Source of the DNA: Oxalobacteraceae bacterium
GTDB taxonomy: Bacteria > Pseudomonadota > Gammaproteobacteria > Burkholderiales > Burkholderiaceae_D
Length of the DNA: 64,000 bases
Assembly (NCBI GenBank): GCA_013284265.1
Contig: JABTBR010000009.1
Span: 81,115 to 145,114, forward strand
Reading direction: 5' to 3'
Part shown: one piece after another, positions 28,654 through 37,604 of the stretch
Layout: every line of letters starts with the position of its first letter
How positions within the stretch are numbered: position 1 is the first letter of the stretch
Made by a program: the position numbers and the translations under genes
The notes under the pieces: generated by a model
The model's database searches: none
What the model was told of the DNA's origin: nothing
The model's input: only the letters and a program-made list of their open reading frames with translations

Positions 28654-29553
28654 ATGAGCAGCGCAAACCTCTTTAAACTGATCTTCCTGGCCGCCATCTG
28701 GGGCGGCTCCTTCCTGTTCATGCGCATCGCCGCGCCGGTACTGGGCGCCACCGTGCTGATTGGCTACCGTGTGCTGTTCGCCGCCCTGTTCCTGGGCGCG
28801 ATCGCGCTGTACCTGCGCAAGCCGCTGGCCCTGCGCCAGCATTGGAAGCACTACCTGATCCTCGGCCTGTTCAATTCCGCCCTGCCCTTTCTGTTGTTCG
28901 CGTTTGCCGCGCGCACCCTGTCCGCCTCGGTGCTGGCCGTGCTGAACGCCACCACGCCGATGTGGGGCGCGCTGATCGGCGCCATCTGGGCGCGCCAGAT
29001 GGTGTCGGCCAAGCTGCTGCTCGGCCTCGTGCTGGGCACTTGTGGCGTGGCCCTGCTGGTCGGCTTCGACCATGTCAGCTCGCGTCCCGGCGCCGGCCTG
29101 GCGATCGCCGCCGTGCTGTTCGCCTCCCTCAACTACGGCATCGCCAGCAACTACGCCAAGAATGCCAAGGCCGCACAGGGCGTCGACTCCTTCGCCAACG
29201 CCCATGGCAGTATGTGGGCCTCCACCTTGCTGGTGCTGCCGGCCCTGCCCTTCTTCCCTTCGCCGGGCGAGCCGACCATCGGCATCATGGGCGCGGTGAT
29301 CGCCCTCGGTGTGCTGTGCAGCGGTGTGGCCTACCTGATTTACTTCAAGCTGCTGCAGGACATCGGCGCCGCATCGACATTGACCGTGACGTTCTTGAGT
29401 CCGCTGTTCGGCATCCTGTGGGGCGTGCTGTTCCTGCACGAGACGCTGGGCTGGTACACCTTCGCCGGCGCTGCCATCGTCATCGCCGCCACCGCGCTGG
29501 TGACGGGTTTCAAACCCGATTTCGGCGCGCTGCGCAAGGCCAAAACCGCATGA
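28654..29553 (+). CDS. EamA/DMT-family transporter
   Basis: 299 residues with ten hydrophobic helices in two EamA repeats (about 5-140 and 150-290). Typical features: WGGSFLFMRIAAPVLG at the N-terminus, ALLPFLLFAFA-like helix 4 and TFLSPLFGILWGVLFLHE in helix 9. Members export small metabolites or amino acids; the substrate cannot be told from sequence. Its stop overlaps the start of the alkA-like gene (ATGA), so the two are co-translated. The 143 bp between xdhC and this gene show nothing clear. Confidence 0.88.
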   Translation: MSSANLFKLIFLAAIWGGSFLFMRIAAPVLGATVLIGYRVLFAALFLGAIALYLRKPLALRQHWKHYLILGLFNSALPFLLFAFAARTLSASVLAVLNATTPMWGALIGAIWARQMVSAKLLLGLVLGTCGVALLVGFDHVSSRPGAGLAIAAVLFASLNYGIASNYAKNAKAAQGVDSFANAHGSMWASTLLVLPALPFFPSPGEPTIGIMGAVIALGVLCSGVAYLIYFKLLQDIGAASTLTVTFLSPLFGILWGVLFLHETLGWYTFAGAAIVIAATALVTGFKPDFGALRKAKTA

Positions 29554-30464
29554 CGTTCAGCTTCACCTTGCCGCTGCCCGCCGGCTACCGCGTACACGAC
29601 GTACTGGCCTTCCATAGCCGCGACGCCGAGAGTGTGGCCGAGCAGGTCAGCCCCGAACGGCTGCGCAAAGGCATGTTGATCGACGGCGTGCCGGTGGTGC
29701 TGGACATCGAACTGCCTGCCGGCGCCAACCCGCCCGGCAGTGCCAGCTGCACGGTCCATGCGGACGGCGCACTGACACCGGTGGCCCAGGCGCGGATGCA
29801 CGAAGCGGCGCTGTCCGTACTGGGCCTGCGCATCGCTCCCGAACCCTTCCTCGACTTCGTCGCCGGCGACGCCCTGCTGGGCGAGTTGGCACAGCGCCAG
29901 CCCGGCCTGCGCATCGTGCAGTCGGCCAGCGTATTTGAAGCGCTGACCTGGGCCATCATCGGCCAGCAGATCAACCTGTCCTTCGCCATCTCGCTGCGCC
30001 GCACCTTCATCCTGCAGGCCGGCCGACAGCACAGCAGCGCCCTGTGGTGCTACCCTGCCGCCGCCGATGTGGCGCGCCTGTCCATCGACGATCTGACCAC
30101 CCGCAAATTCTCGCGCGCCAAGGCCGAGACCTTGCTGCGGCTGGCGCAGGCCGTCGACAGCGGTGAGCTGCTGCTGGAGCAGAGTGCAAGCAACGATATC
30201 GCCGCCATTTCCGCCGCGCTGCTGTCCATCAAAGGCATCGGCCCGTGGACCGTCAACTACGGTCTGCTGCGCGGCTATGGCTACGAAGACTGCTCGCTGC
30301 ACGGCGACGTCGCCATCCGCGCCGCGCTGCAAGCGCTGCTTGGCGAAGATGAAAAGCCCGATATGCGCCGCACCGAAGCCATCCTCCGGCAGTACAGCCC
30401 CCACCGCACCATGGCCGCCGCCCACCTGTGGGCCAGCCTGCATCCGCGCGCCGAAAACGCTTGA
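29550..30464 (+). CDS. alkA: DNA-3-methyladenine glycosylase II (AlkA-like)
   Basis: 304 residues from ATG 29550. HhH-GPD glycosylase: IIGQQINLSFAI at the domain start, the hairpin LLSIKGIGPWTVNY, and the catalytic aspartate at Asp253 in SLHGDVAIRAAL, aligned with Asp238 of E. coli AlkA. The C-terminus YSPHRTMAAAHLWASLHP is typical. It removes alkylated purines. The N-terminal 100 residues match the AlkA_N-type domain. No Ada-like regulator is adjacent. Overlaps the exporter gene by 4 bp. Confidence 0.9.
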   Translation: MTFSFTLPLPAGYRVHDVLAFHSRDAESVAEQVSPERLRKGMLIDGVPVVLDIELPAGANPPGSASCTVHADGALTPVAQARMHEAALSVLGLRIAPEPFLDFVAGDALLGELAQRQPGLRIVQSASVFEALTWAIIGQQINLSFAISLRRTFILQAGRQHSSALWCYPAAADVARLSIDDLTTRKFSRAKAETLLRLAQAVDSGELLLEQSASNDIAAISAALLSIKGIGPWTVNYGLLRGYGYEDCSLHGDVAIRAALQALLGEDEKPDMRRTEAILRQYSPHRTMAAAHLWASLHPRAENA

Positions 30465-30522
30465 CCCTCACGCGGCGTCAGGCTTCAGCATGGGTGTACG
30501 CATGAAGAACAGGAGCGATTCA

Positions 30523-31554
30523 ATGATGTTAAAAGTAGGCGAACTGGCACAGCGCACAGGACTGACCGTGCGCACGCTGCATCACTACGACAGCATTGGC
30601 CTGCTCACGCCTTCGGCGCGTTCCGACAGCGGCTATCGGCTTTACCAGCGCGACGACATCGCCCGCCTGCATCAGATCCAGGCCTTGCGCCGCTTTGGCA
30701 TGTCGCTGGCCGATATCGGAACCACTCTGGCCAAGCCGGACAACTCCATCGCAGCCTTGGTGGCGCAGCAGCTCGCAGCACTGGACCAGCAGATCGAACA
30801 GGCCACCCGCCTGCGCGCCCAGCTGGAACAACTACAGCGCACCATCGCCAGCGGCGAGGAACCCGAGCTGGCCTCCTGGCTAACGACTCTGGAGCTGATG
30901 ACCATGTACGACAAATATTTTTCGAAGGAAGAACTGCAACGCCTGCCCTTCTACCAGCACAACGCCCGCCACAGCAAGGAATGGGCCGATCTGGTGGCGC
31001 AGGTGCGCGCGCTGATGGATGGCGCCATTCCCGCCGACAGCGAACAGGCGCAAACGCTGGCGCACCACTGGATGGTGATGCTGGAGCGCGATACGGCCGC
31101 CAATCCCGGCTTCGTTTTGCGCATCAACGCCATGCTGGCGCAGGAAGCCTCGGTACAGCAGCAGACCGGCATCACGCCGGAAGTGAGCGAGTATGTGATG
31201 CGCGCCTTCGGCGCCTTCAAGCTGGCGATCTACGCCAACTATCTGGATGCGGATGAACTGCGTCACATGCGCGCGCATCAAAGTACCCGTGCGCATGAAT
31301 GGCCCGCTTTGATCGCAGCCGTGCGCGAACAGATGGATGCCGGCACGGCGCCCACCGATCCCTTGGCGCAGCAGCTGAGCCGTCAATGGTTCGGCCTGTT
31401 CCGCGACCTGGTCGGCGACGGGCCGGACACGCTGCAGAAGATCCGCCACGCGCATGAAAAAGAACCGGTGCTGCTGACCGGTACCTGGATGGACGACACC
31501 ATGATCACCTTCATGCGCGACGCGATGGCATCTCTACAGCAGCGACAAACATAA
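30523..31554 (+). CDS. MerR-family regulator with TipAS-like C-terminal domain
   Basis: 343 residues from ATG 30523, with AGGAG 7 bases upstream. The MerR winged helix (about 1-70: VGELAQRTGLTVRTLHHYDSIGLL, SGYRLYQRDDIARL) is followed by a coiled-coil dimer helix (about 80-120) and a TipAS-type all-helical ligand domain, apparently duplicated (about 140-225 and 230-335). TipAL regulators bind thiopeptides or other drugs and activate their own promoters. Separated by 58 bp from alkA, so it may share a transcript. Ligand unknown. Confidence 0.88.
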   Translation: MMLKVGELAQRTGLTVRTLHHYDSIGLLTPSARSDSGYRLYQRDDIARLHQIQALRRFGMSLADIGTTLAKPDNSIAALVAQQLAALDQQIEQATRLRAQLEQLQRTIASGEEPELASWLTTLELMTMYDKYFSKEELQRLPFYQHNARHSKEWADLVAQVRALMDGAIPADSEQAQTLAHHWMVMLERDTAANPGFVLRINAMLAQEASVQQQTGITPEVSEYVMRAFGAFKLAIYANYLDADELRHMRAHQSTRAHEWPALIAAVREQMDAGTAPTDPLAQQLSRQWFGLFRDLVGDGPDTLQKIRHAHEKEPVLLTGTWMDDTMITFMRDAMASLQQRQT

Positions 31555-31707
31555 GCGCCCCCGCACCGGCGAACGCGGCCATTGCTATGGCTGCGTTCGC
31601 TTTCCAGCATCACCTTTTGACGCCGCGCATTTGCATGAACCGCCATCAAGTACTAAAGTGAAGTGAGTTGCGCATTGCCACAACTTGACCGTCAATGGGG
31701 GTATCCA

Positions 31708-32196
31708 ATGAGTGAATCGGATCTGTGCTGCGCGGCGACGCCCGACAACAGCGACTACGAGGCGGACTTCCTGATCTGGATAAATACCCAGGTCGCGTTA
31801 CTTCGTGAGAAAAAATTCGATCAGCTGGATCTGGACAATCTCATTGAAGAGCTCGATTCGATGGCGCGACGGGATAAACGCGAAATTGCCAACCGCATCC
31901 AGGTGTTGTTGACGCATCTTCTCAAATACCGATATCAGTCCAGCCGCCGCTCCAAAAGCTGGCGTAACACTATCCGCGAGCAACGCACCCAGATTCGTAG
32001 CATCGTGGAAGATATGCCCAGCGTGGCACAATTTATCGATGGTTATATCAGCAAGCGCTATCCCCACGCACGCGAATCAGCTGCCGAGCAGACCCGAATA
32101 CCGGTTGCATTTTTCCCGTCGGCCAATCCTTTTACATCAGAACAAATTCTCGATCTCAACTATTTCCCCGAACCGCTGCTCAACGCCGGCCTTTGA
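31708..32196 (+). CDS. DUF29 family protein
   Basis: 162 residues from ATG 31708. Carries the DUF29 hallmarks: DYEADFLIWINTQVALLREKKFDQLDLDNLIEELDSM near the N-terminus (quoted in two blocks: DYEADFLIWINTQ and LDLDNLIEELDSM), then RRDKREIANRIQVLL HLLKY and a basic YQSSRRSKSW segment. DUF29 proteins are small helical cytoplasmic proteins, abundant in cyanobacteria and proteobacteria, often multicopy, with no known function. Its 3' end overlaps the convergent DUF2145 gene by 17 bp. Confidence 0.85.
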   Translation: MSESDLCCAATPDNSDYEADFLIWINTQVALLREKKFDQLDLDNLIEELDSMARRDKREIANRIQVLLTHLLKYRYQSSRRSKSWRNTIREQRTQIRSIVEDMPSVAQFIDGYISKRYPHARESAAEQTRIPVAFFPSANPFTSEQILDLNYFPEPLLNAGL

Positions 32197-33019
32197 GTTC
32201 CTGGACTGTCCAGCCCTCATCGCGCTGCCGAACAAATGCCATGATCGAGTCGACCGTCACCGCATTGATACGATCGGAAAACCGCAGCGCGGACGGATGA
32301 TCGTCGAAGGCCACATTGGCTTTCACCATGCGCCCACCCAGCCGGGTCAGCGGGCCGATATGCATTTCCGTCGGCACATAGCCGGCCATCTTCAACCAGG
32401 CCTGCGCCTGCTCGCGGTTGCGGATGCGGATATCGCTGGCCTCGGCCGCGGCCAGGATCTCCAGCACCCACTGGTTCGAGTTCTGATATTTGGTCGAGAA
32501 GGGATAGGCGACCATATTGTATTTGGCCTCGTGGAAGCCGCGCAGGAAAGCCGGCTGATGCAAGGCATCGCCCAGCTTGGCCGCCACTTTTTCCGGCGGC
32601 ACGATCAGCACCGCATCGAGCGAATAGGGATCGTCCATGAAGAAATTGGCCAGCCCATCGACCCACAACTCGGAGCGCGCCGTGCCGCATTGATTCAGCA
32701 ACTCATAGATACGCCATGGCTGGCCGGCCGCCGGACGATACGCCAGCCCCACGTGTGAATACTTCAAGCCGTACTTGGACAGGTCCTGCCCCTGCCGTCC
32801 GACGATCGCCACATCGCGTCCGCTGGCATTGAGCGCCTCCTGCACCGCCAGGCCGGTGGCCATGGCGTCGCTGAAGGACTTGCTCGTCAGCGGAAGCTCC
32901 TCGCAGGACTGGCCCGCATAGGCCAGTGGCGTATAGGCCGCCAGCGCCAGCAATGCGGCGGCCAGATGCGGCAAGGGGCGCCATATGGCGCGGGCCGGCG
33001 CCATCCGCGCGCCGGCCAT
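32180..33019 (-). CDS. DUF2145 family exported protein
   Basis: 279 residues from ATG 33019. A signal peptide (about 1-36, ends TPLAYAGQ) is followed by a domain with YSHVGLAYRP, YELLNQCGTARSELWVDGLANFF and YNMVAYPFSTKYQNSNQWVLE. This resembles DUF2145, and the ordering of His, Asn and Gln residues recalls NlpC/P60-like amidases, though I cannot confirm a catalytic triad. The start codon overlaps the stop of the upstream gene (ATGA), so the two proteins are made together. Confidence 0.75.
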   Translation of the reverse strand: MAGARMAPARAIWRPLPHLAAALLALAAYTPLAYAGQSCEELPLTSKSFSDAMATGLAVQEALNASGRDVAIVGRQGQDLSKYGLKYSHVGLAYRPAAGQPWRIYELLNQCGTARSELWVDGLANFFMDDPYSLDAVLIVPPEKVAAKLGDALHQPAFLRGFHEAKYNMVAYPFSTKYQNSNQWVLEILAAAEASDIRIRNREQAQAWLKMAGYVPTEMHIGPLTRLGGRMVKANVAFDDHPSALRFSDRINAVTVDSIMAFVRQRDEGWTVQELKGRR

Positions 33020-33498
33020 CAATTGGCAGGCAGGCGCGACTGCGACAGCAGCGCTTCGCCCAGGGTGTTCGGAATGAAGGCCAGCACCTTGCCCGATACC
33101 ACCAACAGCGTACCGGTCGATTCGGCCACGATGTTGATCGTGGTGCCGACCGACAGGCCAACACCCTCAATCGCCTTGCCGGCCAGCTTGACCGAGAACT
33201 TGCCGGCCGATCCCACGCCGGCGATCAGTACTTCGACGATATCGCCGGTTCCCTGCACGATACCCGTCACCAGATACACGCTGCCGGTCAGACCAAGCGC
33301 CGAGCCGCCCAGCGGCCCGGCCGGGCTATCGCTCAGACCAACCACGCTGGCCACCGGCGAAGCGATGATCGACAGGGTACCGATAGAAATCTTGTCCGAG
33401 GCACGCGGCGCGATCGAATCGCCCTCGGCCAGTGCAACGGTGGAAATCACAGCCAGCGCCAGGGCGGCGATAGCGTTCTTGCTTGTTTTCGTAAACAT
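33019..33498 (-). CDS. Small exported hypothetical protein paired with DUF2145 protein
   Basis: 159 residues from ATG 33498, with AAGGAGA 8 bases upstream; the ATG at 33522 adds an unlikely basic leader. Signal peptide about 1-24 (ends TVALAEG). The mature part is rich in Ser, Gly, Val and Ile with weakly hydrophobic strands (SLIIASPVASVVG-like and GTINIVAESTGTLLVVSG-like), ending AFIPNTLGEALLSQSRLPAN. I recognise no family. Translationally coupled to the DUF2145 gene, so a shared envelope role is likely. Confidence 0.7.
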   Translation of the reverse strand: MFTKTSKNAIAALALAVISTVALAEGDSIAPRASDKISIGTLSIIASPVASVVGLSDSPAGPLGGSALGLTGSVYLVTGIVQGTGDIVEVLIAGVGSAGKFSVKLAGKAIEGVGLSVGTTINIVAESTGTLLVVSGKVLAFIPNTLGEALLSQSRLPAN

Positions 33499-33597
33499 CA
33501 GGCGTCTCCTTGTATGAAGCACGCTCTTTATAGTTGATATTTTTAGAATAATCTACCGAAAACACACTTGGAAACAGATTAGCAAGCCGGAAAATAC

Positions 33598-33631
33598 AAA
33601 AGCCGCTGATCCCTTTCGGAATCAACGGCTT
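33598..33631 (-). terminator. Intrinsic terminator of the tRNA-fMet transcript
   Basis: On the minus strand AAGCCGTTGATTCC-GAAA-GGGATCAGCGGCTTTT: a long stem with small mismatches, a GAAA loop and a T-run, 8 bp past the tRNA 3' end. Confidence 0.8.
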
Positions 33632-33638
33632 GCATATT

Positions 33639-33715
33639 TGGTTGCGGGGACAGGATTTGAACCTGTGACCTTCGGGTTATGAGCCCGACGAGCTGCCAGA
33701 CTGCTCCACCCCGCG
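33639..33715 (-). tRNA. Initiator tRNA-fMet (CAT anticodon)
   Basis: 77 nt with encoded CCA. The acceptor starts C1 and faces A72 (unpaired C-A end), the anticodon stem has the three G-C pairs GGG-CTCATAA-CCC, and the T arm is GGTTCAAATCC; these identify an initiator tRNA. The gene is monocistronic, with its own promoter and terminator. Confidence 0.97.
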
Positions 33716-33728
33716 TCTGTATGCATGT

Positions 33729-33757
33729 ATTATAGGACAGTTCAGCGCTTTAGGCAA
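33729..33757 (-). promoter_or_regulatory. Sigma-70 promoter of tRNA-fMet
   Basis: Minus-strand TTGCCT (33757-33752), 17-bp spacer, TATAAT (33734-33729). The expected start is about 7 bp before the mature tRNA 5' end. Confidence 0.75.
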
Positions 33758-33907
33758 ACTTAATCCCAGATTGGTCCGCGATAGACCAGATTTATCCGCT
33801 TGCGCTAGAACATAGTGATAGTGAACAATCAATACTGATATGTCGCACGCCCCGCAATCGGTGTAAAGTAAGCGAAAACACACACGAGCGATTGCGCTAC
33901 TCTTTCT

Positions 33908-34480
33908 ATGAAATTCTGTTCCGAATGTGCCCACCCCGTCGAACTGGCTATCCCGGCAGGCGACAACCGTCCGCGCTATGTCTGCGTCAACTGCACCACC
34001 GTCCATTACCAGAATCCTAAAATGGTCCTCGGCACCGTTCCCGTCTGGGAAGGCGGCGACGAAGCACAGGTCCTGCTGTGCCGCCGCGCGATCGAACCGC
34101 GCTACGGCTTCTGGACCCTGCCGGCCGGCTTCATGGAAAACAATGAAACCACCGCCGAGGCGGCACTGCGCGAAACGGCCGAGGAAGCCGGCGCCAACAT
34201 CGAACTCGGCCCTCTTTATACCTTGCTCAATGTGGCGCGCGTGCATCAGGTGCATATGTTCTACCTGGCCACGCTGAAAGACCTGGCATTCGCGCCCGGC
34301 GAAGAATCGCTGGAAGTGCAGATGTTCAGTGAATCCCAGATCCCCTGGGACGAGCTGGCCTTCCCCACCATCCGCACCACGCTGGAACTGTTCTTCGCCG
34401 ACCGCAAGCGCATCGCCGAAGGCGGCAACTACGGCTTCCACACCCAGGACATCAACCGCCCCATGCGCTCGGACCTCTGA
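33908..34480 (+). CDS. NUDIX hydrolase with N-terminal zinc ribbon
   Basis: 190 residues. Cys4, Cys7, Cys26 and Cys29 form a zinc ribbon; the Nudix box spans about 74-96 ([23 protein letters not shown] with all consensus Glu and Arg). Members hydrolyse nucleoside diphosphate derivatives. The ribbon plus a compact Nudix domain resembles a shortened NudC-like enzyme, so NADH, ADP-ribose or FAD are candidate substrates. Seven bp before aat, so the two are likely co-transcribed. Confidence 0.9.
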   Translation: MKFCSECAHPVELAIPAGDNRPRYVCVNCTTVHYQNPKMVLGTVPVWEGGDEAQVLLCRRAIEPRYGFWTLPAGFMENNETTAEAALRETAEEAGANIELGPLYTLLNVARVHQVHMFYLATLKDLAFAPGEESLEVQMFSESQIPWDELAFPTIRTTLELFFADRKRIAEGGNYGFHTQDINRPMRSDL

Positions 34481-34487
34481 CACGCCG

Positions 34488-35207
34488 ATGATTCCCTGGC
34501 TCGACGCCCACAGTCCCTTCCCTGACGTCTCCGAAGCGTTGACCACCGACGCGCCCGGCCTGCTGGCGGCCGGCGCCGACCTGTCGCCGCAGCGTCTGCT
34601 GGCGGCCTACCAGCGCGGCATCTTTCCCTGGTTCTCGGAAGGCCAGCCCATCCTGTGGTGGAGCACCGATCCGCGCATGGTGCTGATGACCGAGCACTTC
34701 CGCATCTCCGACAGCCTGCGCAAGACTTTGCGCAAGGTCGACCGCAGCGCCGCCACCGACGGGCGCTGGCAGGTGCGCTTCGACAGCGCCTTCGAACAGG
34801 TGATGCGGGCCTGCGCCGCGCCCCGGCGCGACGGTCCCGGCACCTGGATCTCGGAAGAAATCATCGCCGGCTACACCGGCTTGCACAAGCTCGGCTACGC
34901 CCACTCCTCGGAACTCTGGCTCGATGGCGAACTGGTGGGTGGCGCCTATGGCGTGGCGATCGGGCGCATGTTCTATGGCGAATCGATGTTCGCGCGCGTC
35001 TCGGACGGTTCCAAGATCGCCTTAGCGTACCTGGTGCATTTCCTGCGCCGTCAAGGCGTAACAATGATCGATTGCCAACAGGAGACGGGACACCTGGCCT
35101 CGCTGGGCGCGGCGCCGATTTCGCGCGCGCGCTTCCTGGCGCATTTGCGCAGCAGTATCGCCCTGCCCCAGATCAAGGAGTGGACCCCTGTTTCCCCAGT
35201 GACTTGA
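34488..35207 (+). CDS. aat: Leucyl/phenylalanyl-tRNA--protein transferase
   Basis: 239 residues from ATG 34488. Family blocks: [71 protein letters not shown] and [15 protein letters not shown]. It transfers Leu or Phe from tRNA to N-terminal Lys or Arg and so creates N-degrons for ClpS/ClpAP. Followed by bpt, the second N-degron transferase, 127 bp later. Confidence 0.97.
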   Translation: MIPWLDAHSPFPDVSEALTTDAPGLLAAGADLSPQRLLAAYQRGIFPWFSEGQPILWWSTDPRMVLMTEHFRISDSLRKTLRKVDRSAATDGRWQVRFDSAFEQVMRACAAPRRDGPGTWISEEIIAGYTGLHKLGYAHSSELWLDGELVGGAYGVAIGRMFYGESMFARVSDGSKIALAYLVHFLRRQGVTMIDCQQETGHLASLGAAPISRARFLAHLRSSIALPQIKEWTPVSPVT

Positions 35208-35334
35208 GCCTTGCGGTGCCGGATCAAGTGCTGCGACAAGCCAATAAAACCACAGGCCCTAGTGCGCGCCGCCACCGACGCGCTATGATATGGCAACGGC
35301 CCCCATTTGTTGCCACTGCACTGACAGGACCCGC

Positions 35335-36069
35335 ATGACGCACTTAAACGATCTCCCTTTTGCGACGCTGCAGTTCTATACCACCGCGCCCTATCCGTGC
35401 AGCTATCTGGATACGCGCCAGGCCCGTTCGCAAGTGGCTACGCCTTCGCACCTGATCAACGCCGACGTCTATTCGGAACTGGTCAAGAACGGCTTTCGCC
35501 GCAGCGGCATCTTCACCTACCGTCCCTATTGCGACGGCTGCCAGGCCTGCATCCCGGTGCGCGTGGTGGCCGACATGTTCCGCCCCAGCCGAGGCCAGCG
35601 CCGCGCCTGGGCCAGGCATGGCAACCTGAGCGCCGGCGTGGCCACGCTATCCTTCTCCGACGAACACTACGAACTGTATTTGCGCTACCAGAGCCAGCGC
35701 CACGCCGGCGGCGGCATGGACCAGGACAGCCGCGACCAGTACGCCCAGTTCCTGCTGCAAAGCCGCGTCAACACCCGGCTGGTGGAATTCCGCGAGCCCG
35801 GCGGCACCTTGCGCATGGTCAGCATCATCGACGTGCTGTCCGACGGCCTGTCCTCGGTCTACACTTTCTTCGATCCCGATGTCGAAGGCGCTTCCTTCGG
35901 CACCTTCAACGTGCTGTGGCAGATCGCCCAGGCACGCGAGCTGAAGCTGCCCTATGTCTACCTGGGCTACTGGATCGCCGAGAGTCCCAAGATGTCCTAC
36001 AAGGTCAATTTCAAACCGCTGGAAGCGCGCATCAAGGGCCAGTGGGCCGTGCTCGATGCCGGCAAATAA
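35335..36069 (+). CDS. bpt: Aspartate/glutamate leucyl-tRNA--protein transferase
   Basis: 244 residues from ATG 35335. The N-terminal ATE-type domain has [26 protein letters not shown] (Cys-rich motif) and the C-terminal domain has [22 protein letters not shown]. Bacterial Bpt leucylates N-terminal Asp and Glu. With aat it completes a bacterial N-degron branch; the in-frame upstream codons to 35290 are not needed. Confidence 0.96.
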   Translation: MTHLNDLPFATLQFYTTAPYPCSYLDTRQARSQVATPSHLINADVYSELVKNGFRRSGIFTYRPYCDGCQACIPVRVVADMFRPSRGQRRAWARHGNLSAGVATLSFSDEHYELYLRYQSQRHAGGGMDQDSRDQYAQFLLQSRVNTRLVEFREPGGTLRMVSIIDVLSDGLSSVYTFFDPDVEGASFGTFNVLWQIAQARELKLPYVYLGYWIAESPKMSYKVNFKPLEARIKGQWAVLDAGK

Positions 36070-36120
36070 GACTATCCCGCGGCAGCCGCCGGGCCGCGCC
36101 GACGCCGGCTGCGGCGCTGC

Positions 36121-36143
36121 GCCGGGACCGCTCCGGTCCCGGC
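36121..36143 (+). terminator. GC hairpin between bpt and pyrD
   Basis: GCCGGGACCG-CTC-CGGTCCCGGC, perfect 10-bp stem, 51 bp past bpt and before a TAAAAT sequence (36159-36164) that could be the pyrD -10. It lacks a T-run. Confidence 0.45.
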
Positions 36144-36189
36144 CCTGCGCAGACACGGTAAAATACGGGCACTTACCTAAGAGCGCCCC

Positions 36190-37230
36190 ATGTCCGAAAA
36201 ATTCCTGTACTCCCTGACCCGTCCCCTGCTGTTCGCTATGGACGCCGAAGCCGCCCACCACTTCACCCTGCCCGCGCTGAAACGCGCCGCCGCCTTCGGC
36301 TTGACCAAGCTGGTGCGCCAGCCCAAGGCCGATCCGCGCACCGTCATGGGCATCACCTTCAAGAATCCGGTCGGCCTGGCCGCAGGCCTGGACAAGGATG
36401 GCGCCTTCATCGACGCCCTCAACGACCTGGGCTTCGGCTCGATCGAAGTGGGCACCGTGACCCCGCGCGCCCAGCCCGGCAACCCGAAGCCGCGCATGTT
36501 CCGCATCCCGGCCGCGCACGGCATCATCAACCGCATGGGCTTTAACAATGGCGGCGTCGACGCCTTCGTGGCGAATGTGCAAGCGTCGCGCTTCTATCAG
36601 GAAAAAGCCGGCGTGCTGGGCCTGAATATCGGCAAGAATGCCGACACCCCGATCGAACGCGCCACCGACGACTATCTGCACTGCCTGCAAAAAGTCTACC
36701 CTTACGCCAGTTATGTCACGGTCAATATTTCCTCGCCGAATACCAAGAACCTGCGCCAGCTGCAGGGCGGCTCCGAACTCGATGGCCTGCTGGCCACGCT
36801 CAAGGACAGCCAGCTGCGCCTGGCCGACCAGCACAAGCGCTATGTGCCGCTGGCCCTGAAGATCGCGCCGGACATGGATGGCGAGCAGGTCAAGAACATC
36901 GCCGACGCGTTGATCCGCCACAAGATCGACGGCGTGATCGCCACCAACACCACCCTGAGCCGCAGCGCCGTCGAAGGCATGCAGCACGGCGCCGAAGCGG
37001 GCGGCCTGTCGGGGGCGCCGGTGTTTGAATTGTCCAACACCGTGATCCGTCTGCTCAAGGCCGAGCTGGGCGATGCCCTGCCTATCATCGGCGTGGGCGG
37101 CATCATGCGAGGCGCCGATGCCAAGGTCAAGATGGATGCGGGCGCCCAGCTGGTGCAGCTGTATAGCGGCCTGATCTATGCAGGTCCGGCCCTGATCCGC
37201 GATTGCGCGGAGGCATTGCGCAAGCGCTGA
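36190..37230 (+). CDS. pyrD: Dihydroorotate dehydrogenase (quinone, class 2)
   Basis: 346 residues. The amphipathic N-terminal helices (about 1-40) attach it to the inner membrane. Barrel motifs: [41 protein letters not shown] with the class 2 catalytic Ser, TNTTLSR and GVGGI. It oxidises dihydroorotate to orotate and passes electrons to ubiquinone. A CTTACCTA sequence precedes the start by 10 bp. Confidence 0.97.
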   Translation: MSEKFLYSLTRPLLFAMDAEAAHHFTLPALKRAAAFGLTKLVRQPKADPRTVMGITFKNPVGLAAGLDKDGAFIDALNDLGFGSIEVGTVTPRAQPGNPKPRMFRIPAAHGIINRMGFNNGGVDAFVANVQASRFYQEKAGVLGLNIGKNADTPIERATDDYLHCLQKVYPYASYVTVNISSPNTKNLRQLQGGSELDGLLATLKDSQLRLADQHKRYVPLALKIAPDMDGEQVKNIADALIRHKIDGVIATNTTLSRSAVEGMQHGAEAGGLSGAPVFELSNTVIRLLKAELGDALPIIGVGGIMRGADAKVKMDAGAQLVQLYSGLIYAGPALIRDCAEALRKR

Positions 37231-37257
37231 TACCAGCGCAGGCATGCATGGCCCGCA

Positions 37258-37290
37258 CAGCCGCCAGTCCCGGGACTCGCGGCTGTTTTT
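37258..37290 (+). terminator. Intrinsic terminator of pyrD
   Basis: CAGCCGC / GCGGCTG outer stem around an AGTCCC / GGGACT inner palindrome, followed by TTTTT. It directly abuts repeat copy 4. Confidence 0.75.
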
Positions 37291-37390
37291 CCACCCACGG
37301 CGTAAATCTGGGGTCTGACCCAGGGTCCGGAGAGGGGCTACGCCCCGCCGGTCCCGTTGGGACCGGCCCCCGGCTCTTTGCCGTGGGTTA
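37291..37390. repeat. Palindromic intergenic repeat, copy 4 (expanded centre)
   Basis: Outer arms CCACCCACGGC / GCCGTGGGTTA as in copy 1, same orientation, but the inner palindrome GGGGTCTGACCC is not closed by its partner; instead about 45 bp follow with GGGGC/GCCCC and CCGGTCCC/GGGACCGG pairs. A right-arm fragment recurs at 37429-37445. Confidence 0.8.
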
Positions 37391-37604
37391 AAAAATATCC
37401 GGCGGCTCGCGGCATTTGACTGCCCCAGCTCTTTGCCGTGGGTTGACAAAATAGCCACCGGCCCCTCCACATAGTTGTTTCGTAACATACACACCCACCC
37501 GATATTTGTTTTTTCTATATCATTACACGTAAGCATTCGTGGGCAGCGCATTTGCTCACTGGTAAGCTTTCCTCAATCACCCAGCCTGAAAGAGATCGCA
37601 TTCC

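Larger units (their letters stand above)
37231..37604. other. 374-bp gene-free region between pyrD and the TonB-dependent receptor
   Basis: Holds the pyrD terminator, repeat copy 4 with an extra right-arm fragment (GCTCTTTGCCGTGGGTT, 37429-37445), and about 150 bp of AT-rich sequence (37446-37600) that must carry the receptor promoter. No Fur box is obvious. Confidence 0.6.
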
